In this document: in pieces, positions 23,403 through 37,000 of the stretch | How the letters are laid out: every line of letters begins with the position of its first letter | Numbering within the stretch: the first letter of the stretch is position 1 | Assembly (NCBI GenBank): GCA_947034895.1 | Contig: OX344762.1 | Location: 19,944,760 to 20,008,759, forward strand | Reading direction: 5' to 3' | From: Rhytidiadelphus loreus | Taxonomy: Eukaryota; Streptophyta; Bryopsida; Hypnales; Hylocomiaceae | DNA: 64,000 nt | Notes under the pieces: model-generated | The model's database searches: none | What the model saw: only the letters and a program-made list of their open reading frames with translations | Told to the model about the DNA's origin: nothing | Made by a program: the position numbers and the translations under genes

Positions 23403-24912
23403 TCACTAGTCTTAATTTGAAGGGAGTGGAAATCTCCATAACACATATAGAGTTTTAACACTTCTCGAGGTAACACTTATCCAAGTTCGGTTGTACTCTG
23501 TCAATCGTACATATTCAGACTACACTTAAAATTCTATTGTCTTTTTCATTTACTAATTTCTTAAAACATGACATTGCAAATAAAAGTGTAGTAAATAATG
23601 AACTCCTTACCTCTAGAAAAGCCCTTGGGGTCCATTCGGACCACCCATATTTAGCCTTAGAATTGTTAAACTGTAGTCTATTATAGGCATAATTGTGATA
23701 CATGTTATTCATACACTATTATGATTTATTTTGTATAACGCAGTGGTAGCCCCAAGAACTTGTTCATAGTAGCATTTTCCAAGGAATTGTCGTACCTTCG
23801 TTTCTTATTGTCTTCCACATATTTGCGTCTAAAATAATTATTTTAAAGTGTACAAATGTAAATGCTACTTTGTTTAATATGAATCAAAATAAATCATAAA
23901 AAATTCAAACGTTGGATTTTTAGATTATAACAATTGTGGATGATCAACTCTATAGGACACAAATGTCATTTAGGTAATTAGTAGAACCATGATAAGGAGA
24001 TGAATAATGCCTTTTTTATTCAAAGTAAAAACTGTGTACTTCTCTAAGTGAAATTTAGTATATTTTTTTCTTTAAATGCACACATCTACTAGTACATTTG
24101 AGCCCCTATAAAACTTCTGATTCTTAGGGCCGGTATACACACAACCTCGGGCAGGATGGAAGGCTGGCCTGATCTGCCACCAATCTTATTCTAAATCACG
24201 ACTCCAACCTTAGATAATGTACAGGGTTGAGGTTGAGTTCTAGGGTCAAATTCCAATTCATGACTCAGGCCCTAGGCAATGTAAAGTGTTGAAGCCCGAT
24301 TGTAAGGCTGAATTCTTGATTAATAGGCATTTGGATTTCTGGATTGCTCCATAAAAGAAAATTATAAAATACACAACCTTTCCTTTATCTTCCTATTTTT
24401 TCTATTCCAAAAAAATTAAAAGGTGTTTCTTTGTTTTTTATATATTTTATGTATAAATATTTTTTTCCTTTCTATTTAATATATGACAAATATATATAAG
24501 ATACTTAGTGTTTAGACTTCCTTTTGATCTTTTCTCCCTTTTATCTCCAAAATTTTTATATTCCTTAGTAAAATAAAAATTAATTAATTTGTACTATTTA
24601 ATTAATTGTAACAAAAGAAAATTTTATTAGGTACACTACTTTTTTTTTTTTATTGTTTTTTTTTTAATAATTTTTTATTTTCTATTCATAATTTATATGT
24701 TTTTGTTTTTAAAATTATAATTTTAAAAATGCATCCACCACAAGTTAAACCTGCAATTACTCCAATTATGAGTTGGGTCAACTTTAACCGTAACTATGCT
24801 ATTTTTCTCAGTAAACACTATTTTTTATTTTTTATGTTATACTTCTTTATTGCTGCTTATTTAAAGGAAAATGTATAAAACAAAAATCTGTTATGCAACA
24901 TCGGTTTAACCC

Positions 24913-24996
24913 AAATCCATAGCTCATGATCATAGGGTAATGAAGAATCCACACAAATCCATAGCTCATGATCATGGAGTAATGAAGAATCCACAC
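24913..24996. repeat. 42-bp direct duplication
   Basis: AAATCCATAGCTCATGATCA begins at 24913 and 24955, and both copies continue into GTAATGAAGAATCCACAC with two differences. The DNA from 23403 to 26226 is otherwise AT-rich with no gene seen. Confidence 0.7.
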
Positions 24997-25849
24997 AAAG
25001 AAAGATGAAATGAAATCGACATGAAATGAAACCAAAGATGAAGTAGGTTTTAAAAACAAATAAATAAAATCCTCTTTATCAATGTTAGAGGTTTGTTCAA
25101 TCCAACGGAAGAACCCAATCCAACCCCAATCCCGCCTCAAATGGAAAATTGGGCCAGCAAAAACCTTAGCCCCATTGCTCCCTTGGGAAAAAATATAATG
25201 TATGAGGAAAAAAAGCTATTTGAATAGTGAAATAATTAAATCACAACTGTATTTTTAAAAACTATTATATCCACGAACTCCTTTTTTAATAATTAATCAC
25301 ATTGTTTAGTATTAGTTGTGAGGACTCCTATAGAGAAGTATAAGATTTCAAAGTAAATGGAATACACTTAAAGTGAACTTTTCACTCTACATATAGAATC
25401 TTTATTAAGGAAACTTGAATGAAATCCACGATAAATGTAAATTAGGTTTTATCATAACTGTATGTTAATTTTGGTACCCTAATCTTTTTTTATAATTATA
25501 TTTTAAATCTTTCACTCAAGCTAAACTGTGTATGAATGCAATACATGTGGGAGGAAGTTTTACTCCAATTTATCGAAAAAAAGAGTATGTAATAACTAAT
25601 GAAGAAAAAATTACATTAATGATACAATTTCAGGAGTCTAGCTTGGCAGTAACTAAAAACAACTTGTGCTTTAGACAATAAAGTTCCCTAGAAAGTTGAA
25701 GTGAAACACCATTTGAAGAGAATGCTTTCACATGGCAAAGGAAATCACAATCAATTCAAATTTTTTAATATACTGCGTTAGTAGTCCAAGGGAATTTTTA
25801 CTTTGTCTTCTATTGACCCTATTAACCTCTAAAACACCGGCATTTTTAT

Positions 25850-26160
25850 AATAACAAGTACCAAAAATGAATTGAGTTAGATAAAAGATTTCAAAGTTTA
25901 CTTTAGACTATTGAATGCAAAACCACCGCAAACAAAAAAATCCTCATTGATTTTGACTCAGTCATTAAAATGAAATTATTCAATACTCTCCAAAAATATA
26001 CAAATATATTTAATATAGAAAACAAATTTTAAATTTATGTTTTTGAATAAAGAGTTTTTTTTTAATCTACCTAGACTGCCCATTTAAGAAAAACAAAACA
26101 AAACAATGTTTCCAAAAACAAAACAAAACAATGTCATATTCTACCATAAGTTTTAATGAA
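25850..26160. repeat. Diverged fragment related to the TTAA element at 28621
   Basis: TAAAAGATTTCAAAGTTTA, the AAACAAAAAAATCCTCATTG block, TTTTGACTCA and ACTGCCCATTTA follow the same order as in 29160-29370. No TTAA-type ends are recognisable, so it appears truncated. Confidence 0.5.
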
Positions 26161-26226
26161 TATTTCCAAGGAAATAAATAATAGGTGGTTACATTTCATT
26201 TTGTCATGAAGTCTACACGATTGTTC

Positions 26227-27036
26227 TTAACCCCTAACTGCTTCATCGACCATATATGGTCGATCTGAAATTTCAGGCTCATTTTGAAGTGAGCAGTTAA
26301 ATTCGTTTGCCCGTCTTAAAAAATTTTGGGGGCATTTTTTAGGGTTAACTATTCAGAACTTTCATTTTTCACTGAGAAAGGTACATATTTGAGTGTTGAG
26401 AGGTCTCCAAAGCCATTTATGTCCATTAATGGAAGAGTAAAGCTTGCTAATTTTATTTCATTTTTCAACTTTGAGCAATTTCACTTGATTTGAGATCTAA
26501 AAACTTCCACTTATTCATTTGCTTTGAAAATGGTCCCAATCGAAAGAGTAAAGTGTTTTCATAATTTTCACCATTGAAAATTTAAGCAAAAAAGTGTTGA
26601 TTTGGAGTTATTTGTGAATTATACTTATTAAAAAAATTGCATCTCAACAATTGCAAGGTGGATTGTTGATTGAGTTTAATAGCTTTTCAAGTGATATTAA
26701 GTTTTTTGAAAGGGTAGTTTAGTGTGCTAACACAATTTGTAGTTGTTCATGTCACTTCTAATCCCAAAAAGCTTTTATGTGCAAATTTCTGAAACATTGT
26801 GGAGAGGGACAACATATTAAAACTAGAAAACGTACATTTCTCTTATTATAATCTCACAACTCTTATGCAATTTTGCACTCAAAATTGGTGTACATACTAA
26901 TAAGCAAGCTCTTTAAACATCCATACGGTTAGATTTTGAAAAAAAATCATTTTGTTTCAATGGAGATAACTATAAGCCCATGTTCTTTTCTCATGGGAAA
27001 AACACACTTGGAAAGGCTTAGGCACTTAGGGGTTAA
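26227..27036. mobile_element. TTAA-flanked non-autonomous element, copy 1 (piggyBac-like)
   Basis: TTAA at 26227-26230 and 27033-27036 border an 802-bp interior starting CCCCTAACTGCTT and ending as the complement of CCCCTAAGTGCCT (11 of 13 match). A perfect 20-bp palindrome, ATCGACCATATATGGTCGAT, lies just inside at 26245-26264. TTAA target duplication with C-rich ends is the piggyBac signature. There is no coding capacity. Confidence 0.55.
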
Positions 27037-27339
27037 CATGCATTAACAAATTATATATATTATTTTCTTATTTATTGTCCCAGAAATATTGAGACGTTGG
27101 AAATATCGGTTTTATGAACTATCATACATGGCTCATCATTTTCATACAATACATAGATACCCCCAAAAAATTCAAATTCTCAAGAGATAGTTTAAACTAG
27201 TTCTAAAATAGCTAAATTGAATATAAACAGCCATTTCAATTAGAAAAGCTACTGAATTGCATAAATTATAGTGTTATCACAAGTATGTCTAGGTTCAATT
27301 TTTTGAATACCACTGATAACTGATTACATTCAACCTTCT

Positions 27340-27830
27340 TCCATAATTTTTTAATTTTTTAATTTCTCAAATTTTTAAATTTTTTAAATTTAATGTCTCA
27401 ATTTCTCAATTTTTAACAATTTTAACAATTTTAAATAAAATTTTGAATTTTTAAATTTTCTTGAAATTTTTTACGTTTCTTGAATTTTTTTAAATTTCTT
27501 GTAATTTTTTAAATTTCTTTATATTTCTTATATTTCTTTATATTTCTTAAATCTCTTTACAATTTTTACAATTTTTACAATTTCTTTAATTCCTTTTAAT
27601 TTTTTTAGTTTCTTTAATTTTTTTTAGTTTCTTTAAATTTTTAAAATTTCTTTATATTTCTTATATTTCTTTATATTTCTTAAATCTCTTTACAATTTTT
27701 TCAATTTTTACAATTTCTTTAATTCCTTTTAATTTTTTTAGTTTCTTTAATTTTTTTTAGTTTCTTTAAATTTTTTAAATTTCTTTAAACTTTTTAAATT
27801 TTTTAAATTTTTTAAATTATTAAATATTAT
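27340..27830. repeat. T-rich low-complexity block with a 133-bp duplication
   Basis: Nearly 500 bp of TTTCTT, AATTTTT and TTAAATTT words. A 130-bp segment starting TTTCTTTATATTTCTTATAT at 27514 is repeated at 27647 with very few changes, which indicates a recent duplication. Confidence 0.75.
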
Positions 27831-28075
27831 GGGCAGCAAACAGTCTTCATAGGAATGGGATGAAACGGCCTTTTTGAGGCCTGTCAACTCACTGAATGCA
27901 CCTTTCGGCATCCTAAGGCATGATTAGAAGCATGAATGGCTTCAAATAAGAGCATTGTTGTTGTACATTCCAATGATTGACAGCATTCATTGGTACCATT
28001 CTATGAATAGAATTCATAATGTAAAAGCAATGGAGCATTCATAGTCATCCTATAGTCGCACGCTTTAAGGAATTC

Positions 28076-28238
28076 TATAGAGTTTGACTCATGGTTTTCA
28101 AGTTGTAAACTATAGAATTTGACTCATGGTTTCAATCTGCAAACTATAGAGTTTGACTCATGGTTTTCAAGTTGTAAACTATAGAATTTGACTCATGGTT
28201 TCAAACTGCAAACTATAGAGTTTGACTCATGGTTTACA
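28076..28238. repeat. Tandem repeat, 34-35-bp unit in 69-bp dimers
   Basis: TATAGA(G/A)TTTGACTCATGG begins at 28076, 28111, 28145, 28180 and 28214. Odd and even copies differ (GAGTTTG versus GAATTTG, TTGTAAAC versus CTGCAAAC), so the higher-order unit is a dimer. Confidence 0.85.
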
Positions 28239-28620
28239 AATGGTATGTCCAAAAAAAAAAATAAGAAGGTATTAAATAAAATTTGGTTTTGGATTATACA
28301 TCTTCCGTACGATCATGACATAAGTATTATTTTCCACTTCATTGTCACGGCCATTTACACGGTTTTGGGAAGTGCAATGGTCTAAATAAAATAGAAGGTT
28401 TTAATTGAACATGATTTTTGTGCACCACCTTAAAATTGATTATTATAGTGTTTCAAAATTTAATTTGATCATTAATTCTACATGTCCTATATATTAACAT
28501 CTTCTCCAAACTATGTTGTTCCCCCTCATCTTCTCGGATTTAATTATATTTAGTTCCTTGTCATATTTATTTTTATTGAAAGGTCTAAAAAAATTACCAA
28601 CAAAAGATTTGAGATGTTCA

Positions 28621-29531
28621 TTAACCCTTTAAGGACATTCACTATATTTTCACCAGAAACGCTCCAAAACTGCCATTTCTAGTACAAGTACCAAAATTCT
28701 CGATTATTTTTTTGGGACATATCTACCCATAGGATCTTGTATTGTGTTGTATGAAAATCATGTGGTAAAAATTTCAAACATTTTGACCAGGTGGATTGCA
28801 AGATATAAGCATTCAAAGTAACTAAAATCATTTTTTGTACCGTACGAAAAGAAGGGCAGCTATGCTTCACAAGGTCACATTTCTAAAAAAAAAATGACCT
28901 AAAGGGTGGTGCTTCTTAGGATTTATTTTCTTAGACAAGTTGGCCACATGCTTCAAGGTTTCAAATACTTTGGAATAGTACAACATATAGGAAAAAAATA
29001 ATAAGTATCATGTAGTAGTAGAGAATGATTGAAAATACTAAATTGTTTACAATTTAAATATGGAATTGGAAATTTCCAACCCGAATGGTCTAAATGTTGT
29101 AATAATGTATGTACATCCTACGATTTTTTTTTTGGCCCAAAATATTGAAAATTGGGTAAGATAAAGGATTTCAAAGTTTATTTTAGAGTAGGAAATCCAA
29201 AACTGCCCCCAAACAAAAAATCCTCATCACTTTTGACTCATTGATCTAACTGATGGAATGATCCAAAGCTTATCGTGTATATGAAACTCTAGAAAATAAA
29301 TTTCAAATTTCTCTTCTTCAAAAAAGTGATTTTTTCTTGATGTGCCCAAACTGCCCAGTTACGATAAAAAGTAACATATTAGGCTATAACTTTTGACGCG
29401 TGCCCAAATGTAATGAAGTTTGGTGCGTTTGAAAGATCTTCCTTGCCCCAAATATGAAAATTTCCGCTCGAAGGTACCTGCCCAAAATTTCTTTACAACC
29501 AAAAAACACACTTCGATCCTTTAGGGGTTAC
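28621..29531 (-). mobile_element. TTAA-flanked non-autonomous element, copy 2 (piggyBac-like)
   Basis: Starts TTAACCCTTTAAGGACA at 28621 and ends GATCCTTTAGGGGTTAC at 29531, so the right TTAA is changed to TTAC. Read on the minus strand it is homologous to copies 3 and 4: the GGGCAGGTACC, AAATTTT and AGTTATAGCC landmarks occur in the same order, and the CAAAACTGCCAT motif lies near its left end. About 911 bp, non-coding. Confidence 0.55.
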
Positions 29532-31790
29532 TTAATTTGAAGTCTTTTAATATAGAAGGCTTAGAAGTTAGAAGACCAAAAGGTTCAAGAAGTCCAAATT
29601 TAACAAAAATGAGATAATGGACAACAAGTTGGATTACTCATAATGAACCCATACAGGACTAAAGAAGCTCTACAGACATTGAAGAACGATACATGTTAAA
29701 AGTATTTGTACATATTAACCCATAAAGTAAGTTACCATTTTCCCTTCGGGAAACAATATGGATTTAGGACCGGGACTCGGAGTCTCAATATATTACATTA
29801 TTTTTTTAAATTAATTTCTTGTTTTCTACATTGTACCCATAATATTATTAATATGTACATAGGAATTTGTGATTTATTCCATTCATATCTATTTCATGAA
29901 AATTATGAACAATACTATTTTTTTAGGATTCTTTTCTCACCTCAATTTTTATATTTGGAAAAAAAAAGTTGTTCACATGGTCAAGTTTTCAAGCTCCAAC
30001 AACCTCACAATAGACATTGGTGTATTTCAATTCTATCGTAAAACACAAACAATTTAGGGTGTCCTACAATCTTGAATCTATTTTCTATTGGGGAAGCATG
30101 AGTCGCTGGCAAGTGACATCCTTAATTCCTTTTGCCTAAAATAAGGACTGACAAGGTGTGCTCGCAGCTGCAAAATCGAATCCCATTGGAAAAATTCGAG
30201 GTTTGTCGTTGTATTAGTCAAGTACTGCCTTTGTCATGTCCAAATGAGGTCAAATTTTAGAACGAATTTTAGTAAACATAGTTAGTACTATACTAATTAA
30301 TAATAATGAAATGAGGTGGCTTTGTGCTAAAACCTTGACTTCTGACACTATTAGAATATATAGCGTTCATATACAAGAATCTAGTAGTACTAATTTATGC
30401 TAATCCTATTTTTTACGTTGATAATTAGTTACAGGACCACAGTATAGTCCAATTGCCATTGGAAATGGAATTACATGTATTAATTAAATTGAATACACCT
30501 TTAGCAAACTTTCAACTCTACATCTAGATTTTTTATTACATATAGATTTTTTATATATTAGACAGGCCTGGTTTGAGAAGCCAGCGAAACCAAAATTATG
30601 TAGTATTTCTTTCATGGCTAGAGAAAGAAGAGGAGCTCTTATTCCGTGTGTTTTTCAGAATTTTCGCAGTGACAGTGAAATTTGGCGATTTTATAAGCCA
30701 GAAGTGCATCTGTCACTCATTACGCTCATAGACTGTAGCTGTAAAGAATATAGGAACTACAGTGAATGGATCAAATCCTAGAACTCCAAGTGTTCATGAC
30801 GCTTTCTAAATCATGCAAAATACATCTCAATTCAATTTAACCCTCGAACGTTTGGATCCATCTCCAAAATTGGCTACTTGGGAAAAATCATTATAAAGTA
30901 CGATTTGGAAGAATATTTTGGACTTGATATACTAGTAAAAGTTGTAGATTATGAATTTTAGATTCCATCTGTGCGGTTAGATTCACCAATGCTACCATCG
31001 ATATTTTTTTTTTTAATTAAAAAAAAAAAAATTCAAAATATCTTTTGAATTCAATTACAAGCAAACTATTATCATTTTTTGAGTAAAACTTGTTGGAATG
31101 TATTCCAGACGAGGTTCTCTTCATGTGGTGATTTTTTGAAACTTTTGTGTTCTTAAAATCTATGACCTTGGTCTTGCAAACTCAGTTTTGAACTAAAATC
31201 AATGCAATTTTTGGCTTCATAAACTTTAACATTTATAATTTAAGAAAAAAATGAACTCTAGTAACACCAAATCCAACCATTAGATAGGACAAAAACTTGA
31301 CGAAGTATCACCACAAATTAGATGACTTTCATCCAAACAGTGATGAGAAAGAAAACTAAATTTCAGTCTGTACATCGTACACAAAATGGATGTCGGAGCG
31401 CTCCAGGGTTAAAGTGGAAGCACCCAATATGACACCTGTACCTAATCCTTGTTCCTAGATGGACATCAAACCGTCCTTGGGCTTTTATTGAATGGTCCTT
31501 GACAAGTGTCATAAAGTTTTCTCCTCTCTTCACTGTGATTGGGTAAGTGCTGAATTTGTCAGAATTCAGATTTGGGTCCATGTTCAGGACGGTTCCAGTG
31601 GTCTAGAGGACTGAAACTTTGAAAGTCCCGGAAACCTCTTCATTTTTTTGAACACCACGAAAATGTTAATTTCCTGAAATGTTGTCTCCAAATATGTTGA
31701 ATTCTTTAAACTGTCAATTTGGGGTGCTTCCACCTTATTAGTTCCAACTTACAATTAAAAATTACTGCATCGCATTAACTCCCTTTCACT
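29532..31790. other. AT-rich intergenic DNA, no gene seen
   Basis: No coding-like frame, except that 31363-31581 is open on the minus strand without recognisable similarity. A perfect A/T hairpin (T-run, AATT, A-run) lies at about 31005-31035. Confidence 0.4.
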
Positions 31791-32814
31791 TCCAGTGTGA
31801 GGTTGGCGTCCTCTTTCCTTGTCGTCGCATATTATCGGCGGTTTTAGGTTTTCCAGTGTCAAAGTGTATTCCTGCCTTTTTATGGTAGACACACAAAAGT
31901 TGCGAAGCAACCTTCGGCAGTTCTCCAGTGAAGTGTACGGTGATTTCTCAGCCTTCGCATTGGACCCGCCAACCTCTCCATTCCGTTTGCTCAGCTTCCT
32001 TCATCACCCTGGAAGTGAAAGGTGCTTTTCATTTCGATTGTTTTCCTCTTGAAAGGCTCGATGTTTGATTTTCGATTTTCGACGACCTCGTCTATTTGCG
32101 CTTTATTGTGGTGAATTTCATGTCTTGCAGCTTTGCGCGTAGCAAGTTGGGAAGTTCGAATTTCTGCTGCTGGTGGACCTCCACCGAATCGGACCTTGAT
32201 AATTGGAGGTACGCTTCCATTGTTTTTCACTCCATGCATTTCATGTCGCGTTCGTGCATTGAGACCGATTAGGGTTTAGTCTTCGTACATGCGTAGAAGT
32301 CGTTCATTTAGAGGTCCATTGTTTGAATGATTCCTTGATTGCGCTTGCCTATAGCGTCTTCGCGCATTGCAATTCCCGAGTGATTGAATCGCAAATGGCT
32401 AGTACGTAGTGGACAACTAAGATTTCCTTTTCGTAGGATTTTGAATTCTCGGAATCCGAATTCATGTGATGAGCGCAATTCCTTTTCGTGCTTCCCTTGA
32501 ACTCATGATCAGTGTAGCCTAAGAATTGGATTCCTGCATTCACAATAGTTGAATTCATGCATACAAATTGTGTAGTTCCCCCGATTGTTTATGAGCCTCA
32601 TTGGAGCGTGCATCATCGACGTGTGAAGATGCTGTCTCGTAATCCAAAAACATTCCTGATAGTATAGTTCATTCACTTGTTATATATCCCGAAGCTGCAC
32701 ATGTGCTCATGACCATAGTGAATGACCAGAGTGGTTGGGCCCGGCATAGTTCAGCGGGGGTGCCCTGACGGGTTTCAATATTAGTATTCTCTTCTTCTTG
32801 GGGCGTCAGAATGG

Positions 32815-33740
32815 ATCAGTGCGCCCGCTCTGAACCTTTTTGATGCCTCCAAAGTCGCGTTCGTTATTGGTGCCTTTTTCAATTCAGAGCGTGCGGCCTG
32901 AACTGAATCGTGAGGTCCACATTGTGCCGGCAATGAGTTCAGGGTGGGCGCCCTAAACCTTTTTTTCGTAGACGTGGACTTAGTCAGTTTTCGGTCCAAA
33001 ATAGGTTTAGGGTGCCCGCCCTGATTTGGATTTCCGTGGCCACGGTCTCGCCAATCTGTAAGGACCCAGTTCAGAGCGGGCGCCCTAAACCTATTTTTCA
33101 CCGACGTGGACTTAGTTAGTTTATGGTCCGATTCAGTTCAGAGCGCCCGCTCTGATGTGGATTTCCGTGGCCACGAACTCGACAATCTCTAAGGACCCAG
33201 TTCAGAGCGGGCGTCCTAAACCTATTTTTCGCAGACGTGGACTTAGTCAGTTTTCGGTCCGATTCAGTTCAGAGCGCCCACCCTGATTTGGATTTCCGTG
33301 GCCACGGTCTCGCCAATCTGTAAGGACCTAGTTCAGAGCGGGCGCCCTAAACCTATTTTTCGCAGACGTGGACTTAGTCAGTTTTCGGTCCGATTCAGTT
33401 CAGAGCGCCCGCTCTGATGTGGATTTCCGTGGCCACGGACTCGCCAATCTCTAAGGACCCAGTTCAGAGCAGGCGCCCTAAACCATTTTTTCGCAGACGT
33501 GGACTTAGTCACAATTCGGTTCAATTCAGTTCAGAGCGCCCGCTCTGATTTGGATTTCCCTGGCCACGGTCTCGCCAATCGGTAACCTGGATCCAGTTCA
33601 AAGAAGGCGCTCTGAACTGAATTGGAGAGACCAAAGACCCGACAACTTTCTTGGAAACAATTGTGAGTGGGCACCTCAAGCATTGATCCTGTTTATCTTG
33701 TGTGACACGACCGAGTCTAGTTTTGTTCAGGGCGGGCGCT
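32815..33740. repeat. 131-bp tandem array sharing the GC-rich palindrome
   Basis: GGATTTCCGTGGCCAC-type anchors begin at 33028, 33159, 33290, 33421 and 33552, an exact 131-bp period. Each unit holds CAGAGCGCCCGCTCTGA and the related CAGAGCGGGCGCCCTAAACC, plus the perfect dyad CCGTGGCCACGG and a GTGGACTTAGTCAGTTTTCG spacer. Diverged copies extend to 32815 and 33740. The spacers are unrelated to those of the 88-89-bp array at 19.6-20.8 kb, so the palindrome was amplified independently at the two sites. The array ends about 350 bp upstream of the DUF7869-type gene. Confidence 0.9.
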
Positions 33741-34086
33741 CTGATCTGTCGAATCGATTTATTTCTTCTTTGCATTGGCAAGCACCATATTTTTTTGGCC
33801 TGTACCCTTGACTGTGACATTCCGCTCTGTAGTTATGTATATGAAACTTTTTTTTTTAACTTTTGTCCTTCTGGAATACCGAGATTTGAATTGTTTCTTC
33901 AAGAGACTTGATTCGTGCCTATACGTCGTCTGATTTGCCTTCGCGTCTGGCAGCCACGCGTCGGCAATTACTTCGTACAAGCTGTGCCAATTCTTTGACA
34001 TTTCATTCTATGACCGCGACCATCCTGTCAACAGCCCTGAGTATATCTTCCACACGATTCCACTTCAGGAGTCTTCGTTGTGGTGT

Positions 34087-37000
34087 ATGACTTCTTCTAG
34101 CGAATCCGACGGCGACGAGGTGCAACATTTTCTATCGAGCCCATCTTGATTTTTCTGTCGTTCGCAAGTCTTCGTTTCGTTTCGCTTACATCGTGCAAAT
34201 GTCATTCGTGAATCCTTCGACGCTAAGGGTTTCGAAGAATGTGAAGAGGAGGATGTGGACTTGGAGGCAGTTGCCGCGGAGGACGAGGACACTAGTCCCA
34301 TTCCAGATTGCGAAGGCATTGCCCGCGACGGATGGTCTGGTAAGGCCCTACTCGCACGACACGCGGACGGCTCGGACTTCGCGGAAGTGATCATCATCAC
34401 TGCCGACCCAAACGCTTGCATTGATGGGAGGAACAAGTTGGGTAAGGACGACGTGGGCATTGTTGTACTGGAAGTTCGGAATGGGGACCCCAATGTTGGG
34501 GACATGTGTCTACGTTGGCCTATGCGCCAAGTGTTTTATCACGGGCGAAATGGGTATGTTAGTATGTACGACCATGCTCGTAAACGAGTTGCTATGGATG
34601 AAGAGCTACAGGGAAATCGGAAAAGGACAGGCGTTCGGAAGTACCGCTACGATAGAAGAACCCGTGCTGCCGCATTGGTGGATCGGAGGACACAGATGGT
34701 GTCGTATGAATCTATCGCAGAGGTTTTCACAGAACTGTGCTGCGACATGGAGTGCATTCGGAAGTTTCGTCCTTCGACAATCCGTATGCTTCGCACGGAA
34801 ATGCACATGCAGTCATTTAAAGTCAAGTCTAGCAAAAATCTGGACGTGCACAGAGCGTTTCATGAAGAAGTTAGAAGGGGGAAGAAGCTTGTCACCGTGG
34901 AGGGCATAGACATTTGTCTACGTGCTTGGCGGATTCTTCATAACATCCCTCTCCGCACGTTTCAAAGATACAAGGCTAGGGCAGATTTCGGCGTCAGAGG
35001 TGGTCTTCATGGCAACCTGAAGAGGACGAAATTGAGGAGTGCAACTGTTCAGGGCATCGAGACTTTGCGCTCATTACTGGAAGCAGCGGCTGACCACATG
35101 CCTCATTTGTCTCGCACGTTGCCTACTGGCGAAAGGGTGGGCTTAAAAGTTCTTCCAACGGGTACGGAATGGAAGTAGTTCTTGGCGAGTGTGAATGAGG
35201 TAGGAATGGTACATGCACTCGGCATCACACATGGGTTTCCATTGAGTATGAAAGACAGCTCTCGGTCACTTGCTATCGATCAAATGATAGAAGAATGTAT
35301 GGTCCGTTCATGTCTACTGAAAGTAGGGACCTAGAACCGTCGAAGTGTAAAGAAGTCCTGAAGTAATTCATAGAGATTTTGGGAAATATGTAACTCCCTG
35401 TGTTACAGTTTCCATCCATTTCTCTGAAAAGGAATAATGTGGGAACATATTTCAGGCACAAGTCACTTACTTTACTGGTTGTCTGGTCGGCTTTGTTTGC
35501 AGGCGAACGAGGAACTCGAACTGTCCCCTTTGTCGCAATCATGCTTTAGTAAAATACGTACAAAACATTTTCCGGAATACGTCATCAAAGGAAGAGGTGA
35601 CTCGTTTGCGAGATGTAGCATTTGCGACAACTTGAAACAATTGAGGGCATCTTTTGCACCTAGGTCAGAGGACTATGGTCACATCCAAAGGCGTTTTGAG
35701 AAGCACTTGTTCTTGCAGGAAGCGTGTCGGCATGCCTACTACCGTAGTAGGCAGTTGTCTAGATTACGACCGAAGCAACTGCTATCCATCATGCACGACA
35801 AGATGGACCATTCAAAAACAGCATGTCCCGCATTGGCGAGGAAAACAAAGGCACTAGATGGATTCATGAAGTTACCCCTGAAGGTGTCAGGAATTTTTGC
35901 ACACGGACACGGGGATGGCAAGTATGCACACTACAATTTGGATGTCTTTAAAAGCGACAGCAACTTCACAGTGGGATCGGTGGCGAAGTTGTTGCGAGAT
36001 TTGGAGGACCCCCTTGCAAAGTCTTCACGATCATTGTTTCGCGGATCCGGTAGCACGCAATTGTATCGGGCATTGTTGAATGGTAGCGATATTTGTGTGG
36101 ATGCGTTGGGAGAGATTCCGTTTCCACCTATCGAATCCACACCATTGCCACCAGTGTTATACATTCAAATGGACAACTCCTGGAGGGAAAACAAGAACAG
36201 ATACGTCTTTTGTTTTTGGTCCTTCTTGGTGGCTAGGCGGATTGTGAAAGAAGTGGTGGTATCCTTCATGATTGTGGGACACACGCACGACGACACGGAT
36301 GCGTCATTCGGTCGGTGGAGTCAACAACTCCGCGAAAAGGACCATCCTACTTTGCCGTCGTTGATGGAGTCGTACATGAAAATGGAGCAAGTTCCTTTCA
36401 TTCCTCACTTGGTAGAAGAAGTGCCCGATTTCAAAGCTTACGTCAAACCATTTATTGGGATGAAGACGCAGCAACTCGTGGGCCACTCTAACGGAAGGCA
36501 ATACAAATTCTTCATGGATGACAAGGGCTGGCCAATCATGCAATACAAACTGGCATGTACAGACATCCCGTGGTTGCCCAAAGCGGGCTTGAAGTTATGG
36601 AAGGAAGATGCAGAGCACAAACCGATCCTTCCCCAAGGTGATCCACCGTGCGTAGCTCCAAAGAAAATGACCAACGAAGTAGAGATTTTGCGTGGACTCG
36701 ATGGATACATCCAACATTGGACGGACATATCTCAAGACGACGCTCCACTGGTGTACAAGGCCCGACTTGCACACTTGATCACGTACTGGACCGGAGTGAG
36801 AAATGCCTTGGGCAGTGGCGCCGAAGAAGATCTTCCTCAATCCAATGAATTGAGGCATGGATTTTGGCCTCGAGCTCGACAACCCGGGGATCTTACGACG
36901 GATTTAATGCAAGATGGAAGGACGCGGGAGGAGGTCAACATGGATGATCCTTACATTGGCACTCTGGAGGGGAGGCCACCACCAGCATACAACGTGGTCA

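Noticed and set aside
29706..30041. A 111-codon plus-strand frame
   Set aside because: AT-rich, Phe/Ile/Tyr-biased composition and no similarity, so chance is the likely explanation.
30160..30200. Possible tRNA T-arm (AAATCGAATCCC)
   Set aside because: No matching acceptor, D or anticodon arm could be placed around it.
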